From Poteriospumella lacustris (taxonomy: Eukaryota; Sar; Chrysophyceae; Chromulinales; Dinobryaceae): 22,598 bases of DNA. Within the stretch, counting starts at the first letter, position 1; each line of letters begins with the position of its first letter. Shown in pieces: positions 8,669 to 17,500 of the stretch. The notes under the pieces were generated by a model, which made no database searches, was not told the origin of the DNA, and saw only the letters and a program-made list of their open reading frames with translations. Both the position numbers and the translations under genes were made by a program. The stretch is from assembly GCA_008000375.1 (NCBI GenBank), contig SMOI01000468.1, positions 1 through 22,598 of the forward strand. The letters run 5' to 3'.

Positions 8669-8901
8669 AACACACACAGCAGTAGTAGCAGTAGTTACAG
8701 CTGGAGCAGGAGCAGCCGTTGTCGTCGTGTAGACCATAGAAGAGCGTATGCCTCTGTTTGTATTGGGGGGTGTGGCAGTGTAGTACGGTTTTATTTTGTA
8801 GTTATAGCTGCGCCTAACACGTCTTAACTCACTCAAAAATGCACCACAAGACAGACACACACACAGACAGAGGCAGACAGACAGAGACAGTTTAGTGGGT
8901 T
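8669..8901. other. Convergent spacer with CAGA repeat
   Basis: This 233-base spacer lies between two converging genes. It holds an imperfect CAGA/CACA repeat at about 8850-8890. On the minus strand, AATAAA (8795-8790) lies 107 bases past the ODA-type stop codon, a plausible polyadenylation signal for that gene. Confidence 0.5.
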
Positions 8902-10905
8902 TTACTTGCGACCCTTGTTGGTATTCGTAGACGGCAAGAAACCACCGGGCGACAACGGTCCGGGGGCACTCGCCGACGACGCCAACCGTTTCGCCAATCG
9001 ATGACGAAAGCTGCTCACGTCCATGATACGTTCGTCGTCTTTGTCCTTGTCTTTGTCCTTGTCTTTGTCCTTGTTGTTGTTGCTATTCGTGTTGTTGTTA
9101 TTGTTGTTGCTGCTGCTGTTGTTGTTGTTGGTGTTGCTGGGCTCCCGCTCGAATCGCGTGTGCAAGGCGCTCGGTTCACGTTCCCCCGCCACCATCGCTT
9201 CCAAATTCGCCAAAAATTCGTCGTCCGAGATCTCGTCCACGTCAAAGGCCGCTTCCCGTTTCGCCGTGGCACCAAAGATCATCGGGGTGGCTGGTCCCGG
9301 GGTAGGCGACCGATTGCCGGAATTCAACATGATCGAGGCCTTGGCAGCAGCGGCAGCGGCTGCCGACAACGCCGCATTACTCGTCGCATTGTTGTTGCTG
9401 TTTTGGTTCGCATTGTTCGCTTGGGCAATGATGCCCGCGGCTTCTTTCGAATTGACGACGCGTAGGTAATCGGTGATGATGTCAATCGCGCGTTGTTCGA
9501 TACACCCCAAGAGATCCAAGACAATCGACTCGATCGGCATCGACTGCGACGTCAACATCGCCACTTTGTTGTCTTGCCGCAAGCCCGTACCGCCATAATT
9601 CCGCGATTTCGAATTGCCTCCACCCCCACCGCCGCCACCGCCGCCACCACCGCCGCCACCGGTCTTCGTATCGACTTGGTCACACTGCAGCTTGTAAAAG
9701 ACACTGTTCACCTTCTTCGCAATCTGATTGATGCACTCCTGCTTCACTTCGTTCTCTTGACTCATTTGCATCGTCATGTGCAGCATACTCTGCACACGTT
9801 GTTGCAAATCGTCGATGTATTTCCGACGCTGTTCTTCTTGACTCGCTTGGTCCGTTTTGTACTCGACGATTTCTTGTTCGGTACGCAGCTTCGCTTCGCT
9901 GTACGAATCAATCTCCGCGATGGCCGTTTGAATGTAGTTGTACATCGAGAACATCTCTTCTTCCTGTTGAATGTAATTGGCGACCATGTCTTCAAGGTTC
10001 TCCACGCCCGTCATCTTCTTCAGCTGCTCAAACATCGATTCGTAGGTCGAAATCTTCTGCTTCAGTTCCGCCAAGTTCTTTTGTTCGATGGTAATCGCCG
10101 ACGTCAAATTGGACACATTCTTGGCCAACGCGACTTCTTCCTCCAACGACAAATTACTCGGCACCATCGCACCATCCAAACCGGCCAGCAGGTTGTTGCT
10201 ACTCGCCGCGGCGGTGGTGGTGGTCGTCGTCGTATTCGCGGCCTTGGCAATGGTCGTGCCATTGCGATCCGCTTTCCGTTCTTGTAACAGGGCGTACTCC
10301 AAGGCATCGTTTTGAGCCTTGATGTAGCGTCCCATTTCTTCGTATTTCTCTTGAAAACGCTGTTGTTCTTCGATGTTCACTCGTTCCAACTCGTCTTTCT
10401 TGTCCAACGCCGCTTGGCGCTCTTCCACCACCTTCGCCGACTCCCCCAGAAACTCTTCGATGTGCTCTTTGGCTTCCCGAATATTCTCCTTGTACTTCTC
10501 GTGCGAAATATCCGTCTGAATACGCATCCGTCGAAAGTGATTGATGAGCTCTTTCTTCTGTTTGACGATGTGCACGATCTCCGATTTGCGTTGCAGCAGT
10601 TTGTTGAGCTTCGCCTCGAGGATTTTCAAGGTTTTGGTGGTGACCATTTGTGCCTCGCGACCGATATTCACACCATCCGCTCTCGAATACGCTGGATTGG
10701 GTGTCAAAATGTGGACATTCATCACATCGATCGCTGCCGTTTTCGCCTTTTCACGGAACTTATCCGTCTCTTTGAGAATGAAAGAAATGGCATCGCGAAG
10801 ATCTTCGTATTTCTTGGTCTCGATCAAGTGAAGCTTCGTGAATTTATCACCCTTGCCTTGCAAATCGCCAAGGGTGTCAGCCGCACTGTGTTCTCCAAGA
10901 CTCAT
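8902..10905 (-). CDS. Outer dynein arm docking complex protein (ODA1/CCDC114/CCDC63-like)
   Basis: This is a 667-residue single-exon protein. Residues about 20-400 are almost continuous coiled coil, with the layout of the ODA1/ODAD1 family. An early region contains LEAKLNKLLQRKSEIVHIV and a block of Lys/Glu heptads. A later family-like block near residues 295-335 reads MTGVENLEDMVANYIQQEEE followed by MFSMYNYIQTAIAEIDSYSE, which matches the TGI-DELV-x-FI-ENFxLFNY pattern of docking proteins. These proteins anchor outer dynein arms to axonemal doublet microtubules, so the gene implies motile flagella. A Gly run of about 17 residues (near 415-432) separates the core from a C-terminal part with a helix (SIVLDLLGCIEQRAIDIITD), then Ala, Asn and Lys-Asp repeats. 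The exact paralogue (ODA1, CCDC63 or ODA5-like) is uncertain. The ATG at 10905 starts MSLGEHSAADTLGDL. Confidence 0.75.
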   Translation of the reverse strand: MSLGEHSAADTLGDLQGKGDKFTKLHLIETKKYEDLRDAISFILKETDKFREKAKTAAIDVMNVHILTPNPAYSRADGVNIGREAQMVTTKTLKILEAKLNKLLQRKSEIVHIVKQKKELINHFRRMRIQTDISHEKYKENIREAKEHIEEFLGESAKVVEERQAALDKKDELERVNIEEQQRFQEKYEEMGRYIKAQNDALEYALLQERKADRNGTTIAKAANTTTTTTTAAASSNNLLAGLDGAMVPSNLSLEEEVALAKNVSNLTSAITIEQKNLAELKQKISTYESMFEQLKKMTGVENLEDMVANYIQQEEEMFSMYNYIQTAIAEIDSYSEAKLRTEQEIVEYKTDQASQEEQRRKYIDDLQQRVQSMLHMTMQMSQENEVKQECINQIAKKVNSVFYKLQCDQVDTKTGGGGGGGGGGGGGGGNSKSRNYGGTGLRQDNKVAMLTSQSMPIESIVLDLLGCIEQRAIDIITDYLRVVNSKEAAGIIAQANNANQNSNNNATSNAALSAAAAAAAKASIMLNSGNRSPTPGPATPMIFGATAKREAAFDVDEISDDEFLANLEAMVAGEREPSALHTRFEREPSNTNNNNSSSNNNNNNTNSNNNKDKDKDKDKDKDDERIMDVSSFRHRLAKRLASSASAPGPLSPGGFLPSTNTNKGRK
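9037..9140 (-). repeat. In-frame GACAAG and AAC/AAT triplet repeats
   Basis: Inside the docking-protein gene, minus-strand GACAAG hexamers encode a Lys-Asp run, preceded by AAC/AAT-type triplets encoding Asn with a few Ser/Thr. Both are coding microsatellites in the C-terminal tail and are likely to vary in length between strains. Confidence 0.85.
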
Positions 10906-11382
10906 CGTTCAAGGTTTGTGTATGACAACCTGCCTGCACAAAAGCCTTGGAAACAAACGACACGATGGGCTGAATATGCCTGCTAAAGAGGACAAGAAAA
11001 CTGGATCTAGCCTCGCTATGATGTGACTCTTTCTCTTCGTCAATGTACAAATAACCTGAGCTGATCGACTCAAACTTGGCCGTATCGCCGACCGAGGACC
11101 GACGACTCAAAAGTGACCGTTTCGCCGTTTCAACCCATCGTCATCGTCGTCATGTCGCCATCGTCGTCGTCATCATGAGCACGCAGGTCTGGGTGTCTAG
11201 TTCAGTTTGGGGAGATCGGGAGGCGCAGGAGGCCAGGAAGAGGTCGAAAGTGGGATGTTGGCTCGATTGGATGTGCCAGATTTGAATCATGTTTTAAAAT
11301 GATGCAAATGTCAAGGTCCGTGGACTTCTGGCGTACTGTAGATCACAAATGAATTCTATTTGTTGAGTTTTCATAGATCACA
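10906..11382. promoter_or_regulatory. Divergent intergenic region (docking protein / RING gene)
   Basis: This 477-base region lies between two outward-facing start codons and should contain both promoters and 5' leaders. It has a CGTC/ATCGTC-rich patch at about 11137-11177. No named promoter element can be supported, and the small ORFs present have no coding character. Confidence 0.45.
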
Positions 11383-12252
11383 ATGTATGCTGGTGCCTTT
11401 TCTGTTCCTGTTTCGTGCCATGCGCATCCGTTGTGCTTGTCTGCGGATGGAGCACCCTGGCGCTGCGATGGGGTTAACTTTCAAGGAGGATGTGTAAGAG
11501 GTGGAACGAGTCATTTGCGTACGTGCGATTGGAATAAGTTCCGTTGCCATGAGTGCAACTTCGACTTGTGCGAGGGATGCGTCGAACGCTTCGCCCAACC
11601 AGAGCGGAGGTTTAATGTTCGTTGCCATGAACATCAGTTGAAGAGATCCTACGTAGAAATCGAATGGGCATGTGATGGTCGATTCCTGGCCGGTGGTTGT
11701 GCGAGTGGCTGCACTGCGTTCGGTCAATTGGACGGTCGGAAGAGATTCCATTGTGACGAGTGCAATTTTGACCTGTGCGGACCCTGTGCTCTGAAACACG
11801 AAGATGTTCCTGATCATCTCTCTGAACCATCTGGTCCACCTGCATCCGCTACAAAGGCATATGGGTACTCTGCACGCCATGGTCCATCGTCCACAACAAA
11901 CCGATTGGATGGCCTTACTCTGTTGAAGACACTGTGGTCCAGTCTGAAAGGTCTCGAGACGACGAAAACGCTCCAGCATCTACGCTTGAAAGATCTACAC
12001 AAGGTGGAAAAGCGAATGCAACAAGGCCTGACATGTGTCCGAAGATGTATTGAAGCCATCAGTGACATCAAACCACCACTACCACCGCCGCCAGAAGACG
12101 CCTGTGTCATCTGCTTGACAACGAGAAAGACTGTTCTCCTTCTTCCTTGTCGCCATCTGTGTTTATGCATCGATTGTTCTAAGGTTGTAGCTGCGGATAC
12201 GTGTCCATTGTGTCTACAGAACGTGGATATGGCGATGGAAATCTTCGTATGA
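11383..12252 (+). CDS. RING-finger protein with two Cys/His zinc repeats (E3 ligase candidate)
   Basis: This is a 289-residue single-exon protein. Two homologous zinc-binding modules fill residues about 12-145. Each has CHxH, then WxCDG and GGC, and ends with RFxCxxCNFDLCxxC (RFRCHECNFDLC-type in repeat one, RFHCDECNFDLC in repeat two after KR). The modules resemble the DC1/C1-like and ZZ-like fingers common in protists. A Pro/Ser linker and a short helical segment (about 170-235) follow. The C-terminus is a RING: CVICLTTRKTVLLLPCRHLC then LCIDC and CPLC. It has the HLCLC form with an extra Cys, as in MGRN-type RINGs, which transfer ubiquitin from an E2 to substrate. The ligase role is inferred from the complete set of zinc ligands. 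No transmembrane segment is seen. The substrate is unknown. Confidence 0.85.
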   Translation: MYAGAFSVPVSCHAHPLCLSADGAPWRCDGVNFQGGCVRGGTSHLRTCDWNKFRCHECNFDLCEGCVERFAQPERRFNVRCHEHQLKRSYVEIEWACDGRFLAGGCASGCTAFGQLDGRKRFHCDECNFDLCGPCALKHEDVPDHLSEPSGPPASATKAYGYSARHGPSSTTNRLDGLTLLKTLWSSLKGLETTKTLQHLRLKDLHKVEKRMQQGLTCVRRCIEAISDIKPPLPPPPEDACVICLTTRKTVLLLPCRHLCLCIDCSKVVAADTCPLCLQNVDMAMEIFV

Positions 12253-12655
12253 CTGCTGTGCGGTTGTAGATGGCAACATAGGCAATACCAAACGTATAGA
12301 GAGTGTTGATGTGTGCCACTGTGTATATGTGTATATTAATAAATCTTGATCAAGACGCGAAGTGTTATAAGATCGTATGGATAACAGTTTGCCCCAATAA
12401 AAAGACAGGCGAGTTTACTTTCCCTATATAATAATACACAAACGCTGACACCATGATTGACCATTATCAGCCTGTATTTATTTGAAACGCTCGCGAGGCG
12501 ATGGACCAACAACAAAAACCAACGACGACGAATGGAATTCCTCGTAAAATACGGATTACATCTTGAAAAAGGAGGTGACTATAGAAGGTATCGAATAGGT
12601 GACTGTTCCAGCTCATCGTTTTATCAAGAAGAAAGCATCCGGAAGCGAGTCAACG
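12253..12655 (+). other. 3' flank of RING gene and 5' flank of ZNF830-like gene
   Basis: This 403-base spacer lies between two genes on the same strand. It holds two AATAAA polyadenylation-type signals, at 12338-12343 and 12396-12401, 86 and 144 bases after the RING stop. The remainder should be the promoter and leader of the next gene. I looked for a zinc-finger exon of the downstream gene and found no Cys-x2-Cys/His-x-His pattern here. Confidence 0.55.
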
Positions 12656-13765
12656 ATGGACAACAAAGGAAACTCTCTGCGTCTGTTGATGAAGCAACAA
12701 CAACTGGCGAGTAGTTCCAGTATGTCCGGCAAAGACAAAGCGAAGCTACTCAAAGCAATGAAATCCTCAAGCAGCTCAGCGCCGGCGGCCATGGCACCGA
12801 GCAGCTCGAGAGCGGCGACCGCGTCCTCGTCCACCACTGCTTCCTCGTCCAGTAGAGCCGCCAACAGTAGCAATGCCCCTTCCAGTACCAAGGGGACAGT
12901 CCCAAGTGGTTTCTACGATGATGAAGAGGACATTCCGCAACCCCCACCGCGACCAGCGTCCTCCAGCGCCAGTCGCTCTAACCCCTCGGCTCCTCCAGCG
13001 ACATCGTCGTCGTCCTCGTCGTCGTCCTCGTCCAAAGAACCCGCCGCATCGGCAGTTCCAGTCGGGTTTTACGACGATCCGGAAGAAGATCTCTCAGCAC
13101 GTGGTATTTCGAAACAAGACTTCGAACAGGCAAAGGAGAAAGTCATGAACGAAGACCTCTCGCTGCTGCTGGGGCAAATCGAACAAGTCACCGAAGCCGC
13201 CGACGAAGAAGACGCCGCCGAGACAGAACAACAATCACGCGTCCTCGAAGACGAAGATTCTGCGTTACAAATGACGTATATGGTGAAGTTAGCCAGTTTG
13301 TTGCGGAAATCGTCGGCATTGTCGTCGTCGTCGTCGTCGTCTTCGTCGGCGGCGGCTGGCTCCGCGTCAACGGGGACGACCGCCGCCGCCGCCGCCGCTG
13401 CCGCTGCTGCAGCGTCTGACGAGTTAGAAGCCGCCGTTCAAGAAGCAGAAGCGATCAGTGCGCTGGTGAAGGTCGATGACAGTGGCAGTCACCGGTTCGC
13501 GTCGTCGACGACCGCTGCGACCGCCGTCGTGGCGGACATTATGCGACGGAGACGGAAACGACCCGTCGCCGACGCCTTCGCGTCCAAACCCACAGCCGCC
13601 TTTGCCGCTGCCCCTACAGTCGAGGTCGCCCTTCCAACGAAACGGCCTCGTTCAGAGGAGGCCGCAGCTGCGGCGGAGACTCCAGCCGCCTCGACGAGCG
13701 ACGACGACGAGGGCGACAGCGACGAGGACGACGAGGTCGCCTACGACCCCATGTCCTTCTACTAG
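12656..13765 (+). CDS. ZNF830-like (CCDC16) protein without visible zinc finger
   Basis: The ATG at 12656 gives 369 residues starting MDNKGNSLRLLMKQQQ; the frame upstream has only a GTG before a stop at 12596-12598. The start resembles the DLRKLM-type opening of ZNF830, and the core VPVGFYDDPEEDLSARGISK (about residues 134-153) matches that family's LPEGFFDDPEVDAKVR block. The core is followed by an acidic helix with QAKEKVMNEDLSLLLGQIEQ and LQMTYMVKLASLLRKS, as in the family's C-terminal coiled coil. A second, partial copy (VPSGFYDDEEDIP, about 82-94) precedes it. The C2H2 finger expected between start and core is absent, replaced by Ser/Ala tracts. Human ZNF830 works in the DNA damage response and with XAB2 splicing factors; that role here is inferred and weak. 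A basic patch (RRRRKRP) could be a nuclear signal. The tail is acidic and ends YDPMSFY. Confidence 0.6.
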   Translation: MDNKGNSLRLLMKQQQLASSSSMSGKDKAKLLKAMKSSSSSAPAAMAPSSSRAATASSSTTASSSSRAANSSNAPSSTKGTVPSGFYDDEEDIPQPPPRPASSSASRSNPSAPPATSSSSSSSSSSKEPAASAVPVGFYDDPEEDLSARGISKQDFEQAKEKVMNEDLSLLLGQIEQVTEAADEEDAAETEQQSRVLEDEDSALQMTYMVKLASLLRKSSALSSSSSSSSSAAAGSASTGTTAAAAAAAAAAASDELEAAVQEAEAISALVKVDDSGSHRFASSTTAATAVVADIMRRRRKRPVADAFASKPTAAFAAAPTVEVALPTKRPRSEEAAAAAETPAASTSDDDEGDSDEDDEVAYDPMSFY

Positions 13766-13969
13766 ACCTAATACAGTAGACCAGGCCAGACAGAGACAGA
13801 CGGTGTGCGTTGTGTATGCGATGGTAAATACGTGTAAACTAAACTGAGGTTTAACTTTGGGGGGGGGTAAAGCAGCGGTTATAAACTGTATAACTGGAAA
13901 CTGAAACGACTCGTAGCGACGACAGAGCCAGCGACACAGAGACACACACACGGTAAATGCGGCAGTAGT

Positions 13970-14110
13970 AGTGGTGGTGGTGGTGTGTAGTGTGTTGTGG
14001 GAGGAGGAGAGGGGAGGGGGGGGGGACAGGGGACAGGGTAGCAGGCTGGGTGTGGGCAGACGAATGCCAACGGAGGAAACAAATGATGAGAGGGGAGGGG
14101 TAGGGGGTAG
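13970..14110 (+). repeat. G-run cluster with quadruplex potential
   Basis: Many runs of three to eleven G are spaced by one to seven bases, for example ggggagggggggggggacag near 14013-14032 and gaggggtagggggtagg near 14094-14111. Four or more closely spaced G-runs meet the usual G-quadruplex pattern on the + strand, and so in the RNA of the + gene if its 3' untranslated region extends this far. Confidence 0.75.
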
Positions 14111-14135
14111 GCACATGCGGTAGTAGCGCGGATGT

Positions 14136-14180
14136 GACACTGCGACACTGCGACACTGCGACGCGACGCGACGCGATGCG
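14136..14180. repeat. GACACTGC octamer x3 and GACGC pentamer repeats
   Basis: Three GACACTGC units (14136-14159) are followed directly by GACGC-type units. These are short tandem repeats in non-coding DNA between two converging genes. Confidence 0.85.
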
Positions 14181-14383
14181 AAACGAAACGAGCGAACGAA
14201 CGACGAAGAGATGACGAGAGGGCGACACGAGGTCCACCCGGGCGACACAACGAATGAAATGCAAGCACGCAGCGACGGGCCGACCACACCGAATGGACAC
14301 GGCTACAGCGCACGAGCCGCGAGGGTGCGACGAACCACACAACCACACGAACAAACAAAACAGACACACAAACGAAGACACAT

Positions 14384-14403
14384 GGTGAGGGTGAGGGTGA
14401 GGG

Positions 14404-14434
<31 letters not shown>
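14384..14434 (+). repeat. GGTGAG hexanucleotide array
   Basis: About eight GGTGAG-type units run across 51 bases, with one extra G near 14401-14404. The array alternates GGG with TGA, giving quadruplex potential. It lies 619 bases past the stop of the upstream + gene and 152 bases beyond the stop of the converging MLO-like gene. The unit resembles the 5' splice donor G/GTGAG. Confidence 0.92.
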
Positions 14435-14586
14435 AACGAACGCGTATCGAGGGGCGTCACTCTATTCTTCTACAAAACAACATAAAAACCAAACACAAAT
14501 ACACGCACCACAGGGGGGCCGTCACAGCGGCCACAGGGCAGACGAGAGCGACAGTGGCACTGCTGGCGGCGGCGGCGGCGGCGGCG

Positions 14587-17500
14587 TTAGATGTCGAAGA
14601 GGTTGCGCGCGGAGATGCGCAAATTGGACATTCGCGACGAGATGCTGATGACGTCGCCCGTCGCGGTCGCGGTCGTCGTCGGTGGAGCAGGACGAACGTT
14701 GACCGTCGCTGCCGTCGACGGGGCAGTGGTGGGGGTCGTGGGTCGTGCTGCCGGCATCGCGAGGGGTGGCAGGCCGCCCGTGGAACGCGGTACGCTGATG
14801 GTCGTCGTGGCAGCGCCGGTCGAAGACGAAGACGAAGAAGCACCGTAGCCGTAGGTGTAGCCACTGCTGCCGGTTCCCGTACCCGGTCCCGGCGACGCGT
14901 TCCCATCGCGCGACGGAGACCCCAGTCGACGACGCTGATACGCCTCGAAGTCTTCGTCCAGCGCCTCGTCTTCTACGTCGTTGAAGTCGCTCGGGCGGTC
15001 GTCGTCTTCGTCGCCCGACGTCGAATCGTTCGAGTCGAAGTCTTCTTCTTCGTCGTCGTCGTCGCCCTCGTCGTCGCCCTCTTCATCGTCGCTGTCGCCC
15101 TGGCGCCCCTTCACAGCGGTCGGCGGTTTGGGCTTCTTGGCGTCGCCCTTCTCCGCCCCCTTCCCCGCCTCCGCCTCGTTCTCCGCCGCCACGGTCGCTC
15201 GGTGGCGAGCGGACGTCGCCGCGTTGATGTCCACGGTGACGTCGCTGATCGTCACGCCACGTGGCTTCGACGCGGCGGGCACCACGATGGACACCGCCGC
15301 CGTCGATTCGTCGGCGGCAGCGGTCTCACCTTCCATCAACGCATCGGTCGCCATGGTTTTCGCCTGCTGCGCACGTTCGGGCGTCGACAGCGGCAACAGT
15401 TTCGGAAAGAGACGTTCCAACTTCGATTCGCTGTGCGTTCGCGACGCGACGCCGCCGCCATCCGCCGCCGCCCCTGGCTGCTGCTGCGCCTGTTGAGGCC
15501 CCAGCATCGCCAGCATGGACAACCGCGTCAAACTGTTGGATCGCACCGCCGAGATCGCCCCTTCCGCCGTACTCGCCGAGACACGCGACAACATCCCCAA
15601 CATCGACCCACGTCGCTCGGCGTGCGCTTTCTCTTGTTCCAATTCCTTCTTCGCTTCCTCCGACACGACGTATTCATACGCGACGCGTCCACCGCCGTCC
15701 GTGTGGCGCTTCCGCAACTTGATTTTCTTCGTCTTCTTCGCGTCGGGAAAGATGATCTTCGTCAACATCGACCAGGCGATGCGGTGGTCGCGGTCGACGT
15801 CGATGACCTTGAACAGGTTCTTCAAACTGTCGTCCGTGATGAAGATCTGGATCTCGTGCAGAAACGCCTTGAACGAGTCCTTGTCCATCGTATGATCCGC
15901 GTCCGCGTAGAGATCGAAATACGCTTGCAACCGCCCGGGCCATTCCTTCCGCGGGACCTCCCACGTCTTCATCGTGTCGCGGACAATCCGTCGCAGTCGT
16001 TGCGTCACGTTGCGTTCATCAATCGCTTGTTCAATGATCCGATTCGCGGTGCGTTGGTCCATCTGGACGATGGCTTTGACCATGCACGACGTGTAGATGA
16101 TCTGTTTCAAGAGGAAGAAGTTGATGGGCAGCGGCACGACGAGGGCGATCTCCCAGAGGACGGGGAAATACGAGTCCCGCGCAATGACGACGAAGTTGGT
16201 CGCCCACAGCGCAATGTAGAAACATTGAATCAACAACGAGAACTCCACCGCGAAGTAATACAACCCCGGGCGTTGCCACAGGAAAATGGACCGAAAGACC
16301 CGGACCCGCGCTTGGATGTCGCGGTCGGGTTGTACGTCGGCATGCGGCGTGCCAATGTGATGGCCCAACAACGTGTCGATCACGCAACGTCCACACCAGA
16401 GCAACACGATGCGAGTGAGACGGAACAACCCGCGTAACAGAGGCCAGAGGCCACAGCACCACCATCCGTCGTCAAAGGCACGACGACCACCGCCACCATC
16501 ACCGTCGGCTCCATCGGAGGTAGCGGCGGGGGTGTGTTCGATCTGGAAGTACTGCGCAGAGTACGCACGGGCACGACCACCGTGTGCACGAGGAGGCACT
16601 GGGCTGTCGGCGACGTCATTGCCATGACCAGCAGCCGCCGCGGTACCAGCGGCACTACCACCGCCACCGTGAGCGAACGTGCGATCCCACAAGCCACGGA
16701 GACTGTGGCCATAGCTGCTCGTGTCGGAGGAAACCGTCGTGGGCGCAGCAGACGTAGCACGGTTCCGAGCGGACGAAGAAGACAGATTCGCTGCTGCCGG
16801 TGATGGATGGTTCACGGTGGCGAGGGGTTTCAAGGTCGCGAGTGGGTTGTTTTCACGGAACGTCCACGCGCTCTGCGATGCCGGCGTAGGCGAACGATCG
16901 TCGTGAGCGCTGTGGCCGTCAGCGCCGTGATGCTGCGGTCCACCGCTGTGATGCAGGGGATGCGGGTGGTTGGGGCGGAAGTGCTGGTCATAGATCTCAC
17001 TGATATACGCGGGGGCATGCGAGATACCCCGTGCACGGGCATGATGAGAGCCTGCACTGTGCACCGACAATCGATTGCCGCCGGGGGCAGCCGTCGAGGC
17101 CAACCCCGATGGGGTAGGGCTCGTGTGCGAAGAAGGGTGACCGTGGGCACCTCCATCGTCACTGCCAATGGACATACGCCGAGCTTCCTTCCGCGTCACT
17201 TCTTCTTCCGTTTGAATCATCCGTTGAATGCAATGGAGGTACAAATGCCGACGGTTTTTACCCATGACAATGCCGTGCAGGGCCTGCGCCACACCGGCGA
17301 CGCCTCCGGCGACGGACGCGTGGTCGTCCTCAAAGTAACCACCGAAGAATTGACTCGCCAAGGACGCACGATGCTGCGAGGCCACACTGCTTCGTCCACG
17401 TGCTTGTCCACCACCACCACCAGCACTGCCAGCACTACGTCCACTGTTCTCGACATCCCACGTCGATGGATGCGGCGGTAAACTGTCCAACGATTGATGC

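Larger units (their letters stand above)
13766..14586. other. Convergent spacer, G-rich and repeat-rich
   Basis: This 821-base spacer lies between two converging genes. On the + strand it is strongly purine/G-rich: a 9-G run (13859-13867), dense G-runs at about 13970-14055 and 14088-14110, tandem GACACTGC and GACGC units (14136-14180), then GAAAC/GAAC-like repeats to about 14208, and the GGTGAG array. Overlapping minus-strand ORFs of 176-211 residues reflect this C-rich composition and are not credible genes. Confidence 0.7.

Noticed and set aside
9493-10287. 264-codon + strand ORF opposite the docking-protein gene
   Set aside because: Antisense shadow rich in Leu/His/Arg, produced by the reverse complement of coiled-coil codons.
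11371-11979. 202-codon minus-strand ORF opposite the RING gene
   Set aside because: Overlaps a gene with complete zinc-ligand patterns on the other strand and shows no domain itself.
13652-14460. Three overlapping minus-strand ORFs of 176-211 codons
   Set aside because: They occupy all three frames of a C-rich strand with few stops, giving Ser/Arg/Pro/Val-rich nonsense; a composition effect.
14404-16437. 677-codon + strand ORF rich in Arg opposite the MLO-like gene
   Set aside because: It is antisense to the strongly supported MLO coding exon, has Arg/His/Val-rich shadow composition and no domain.
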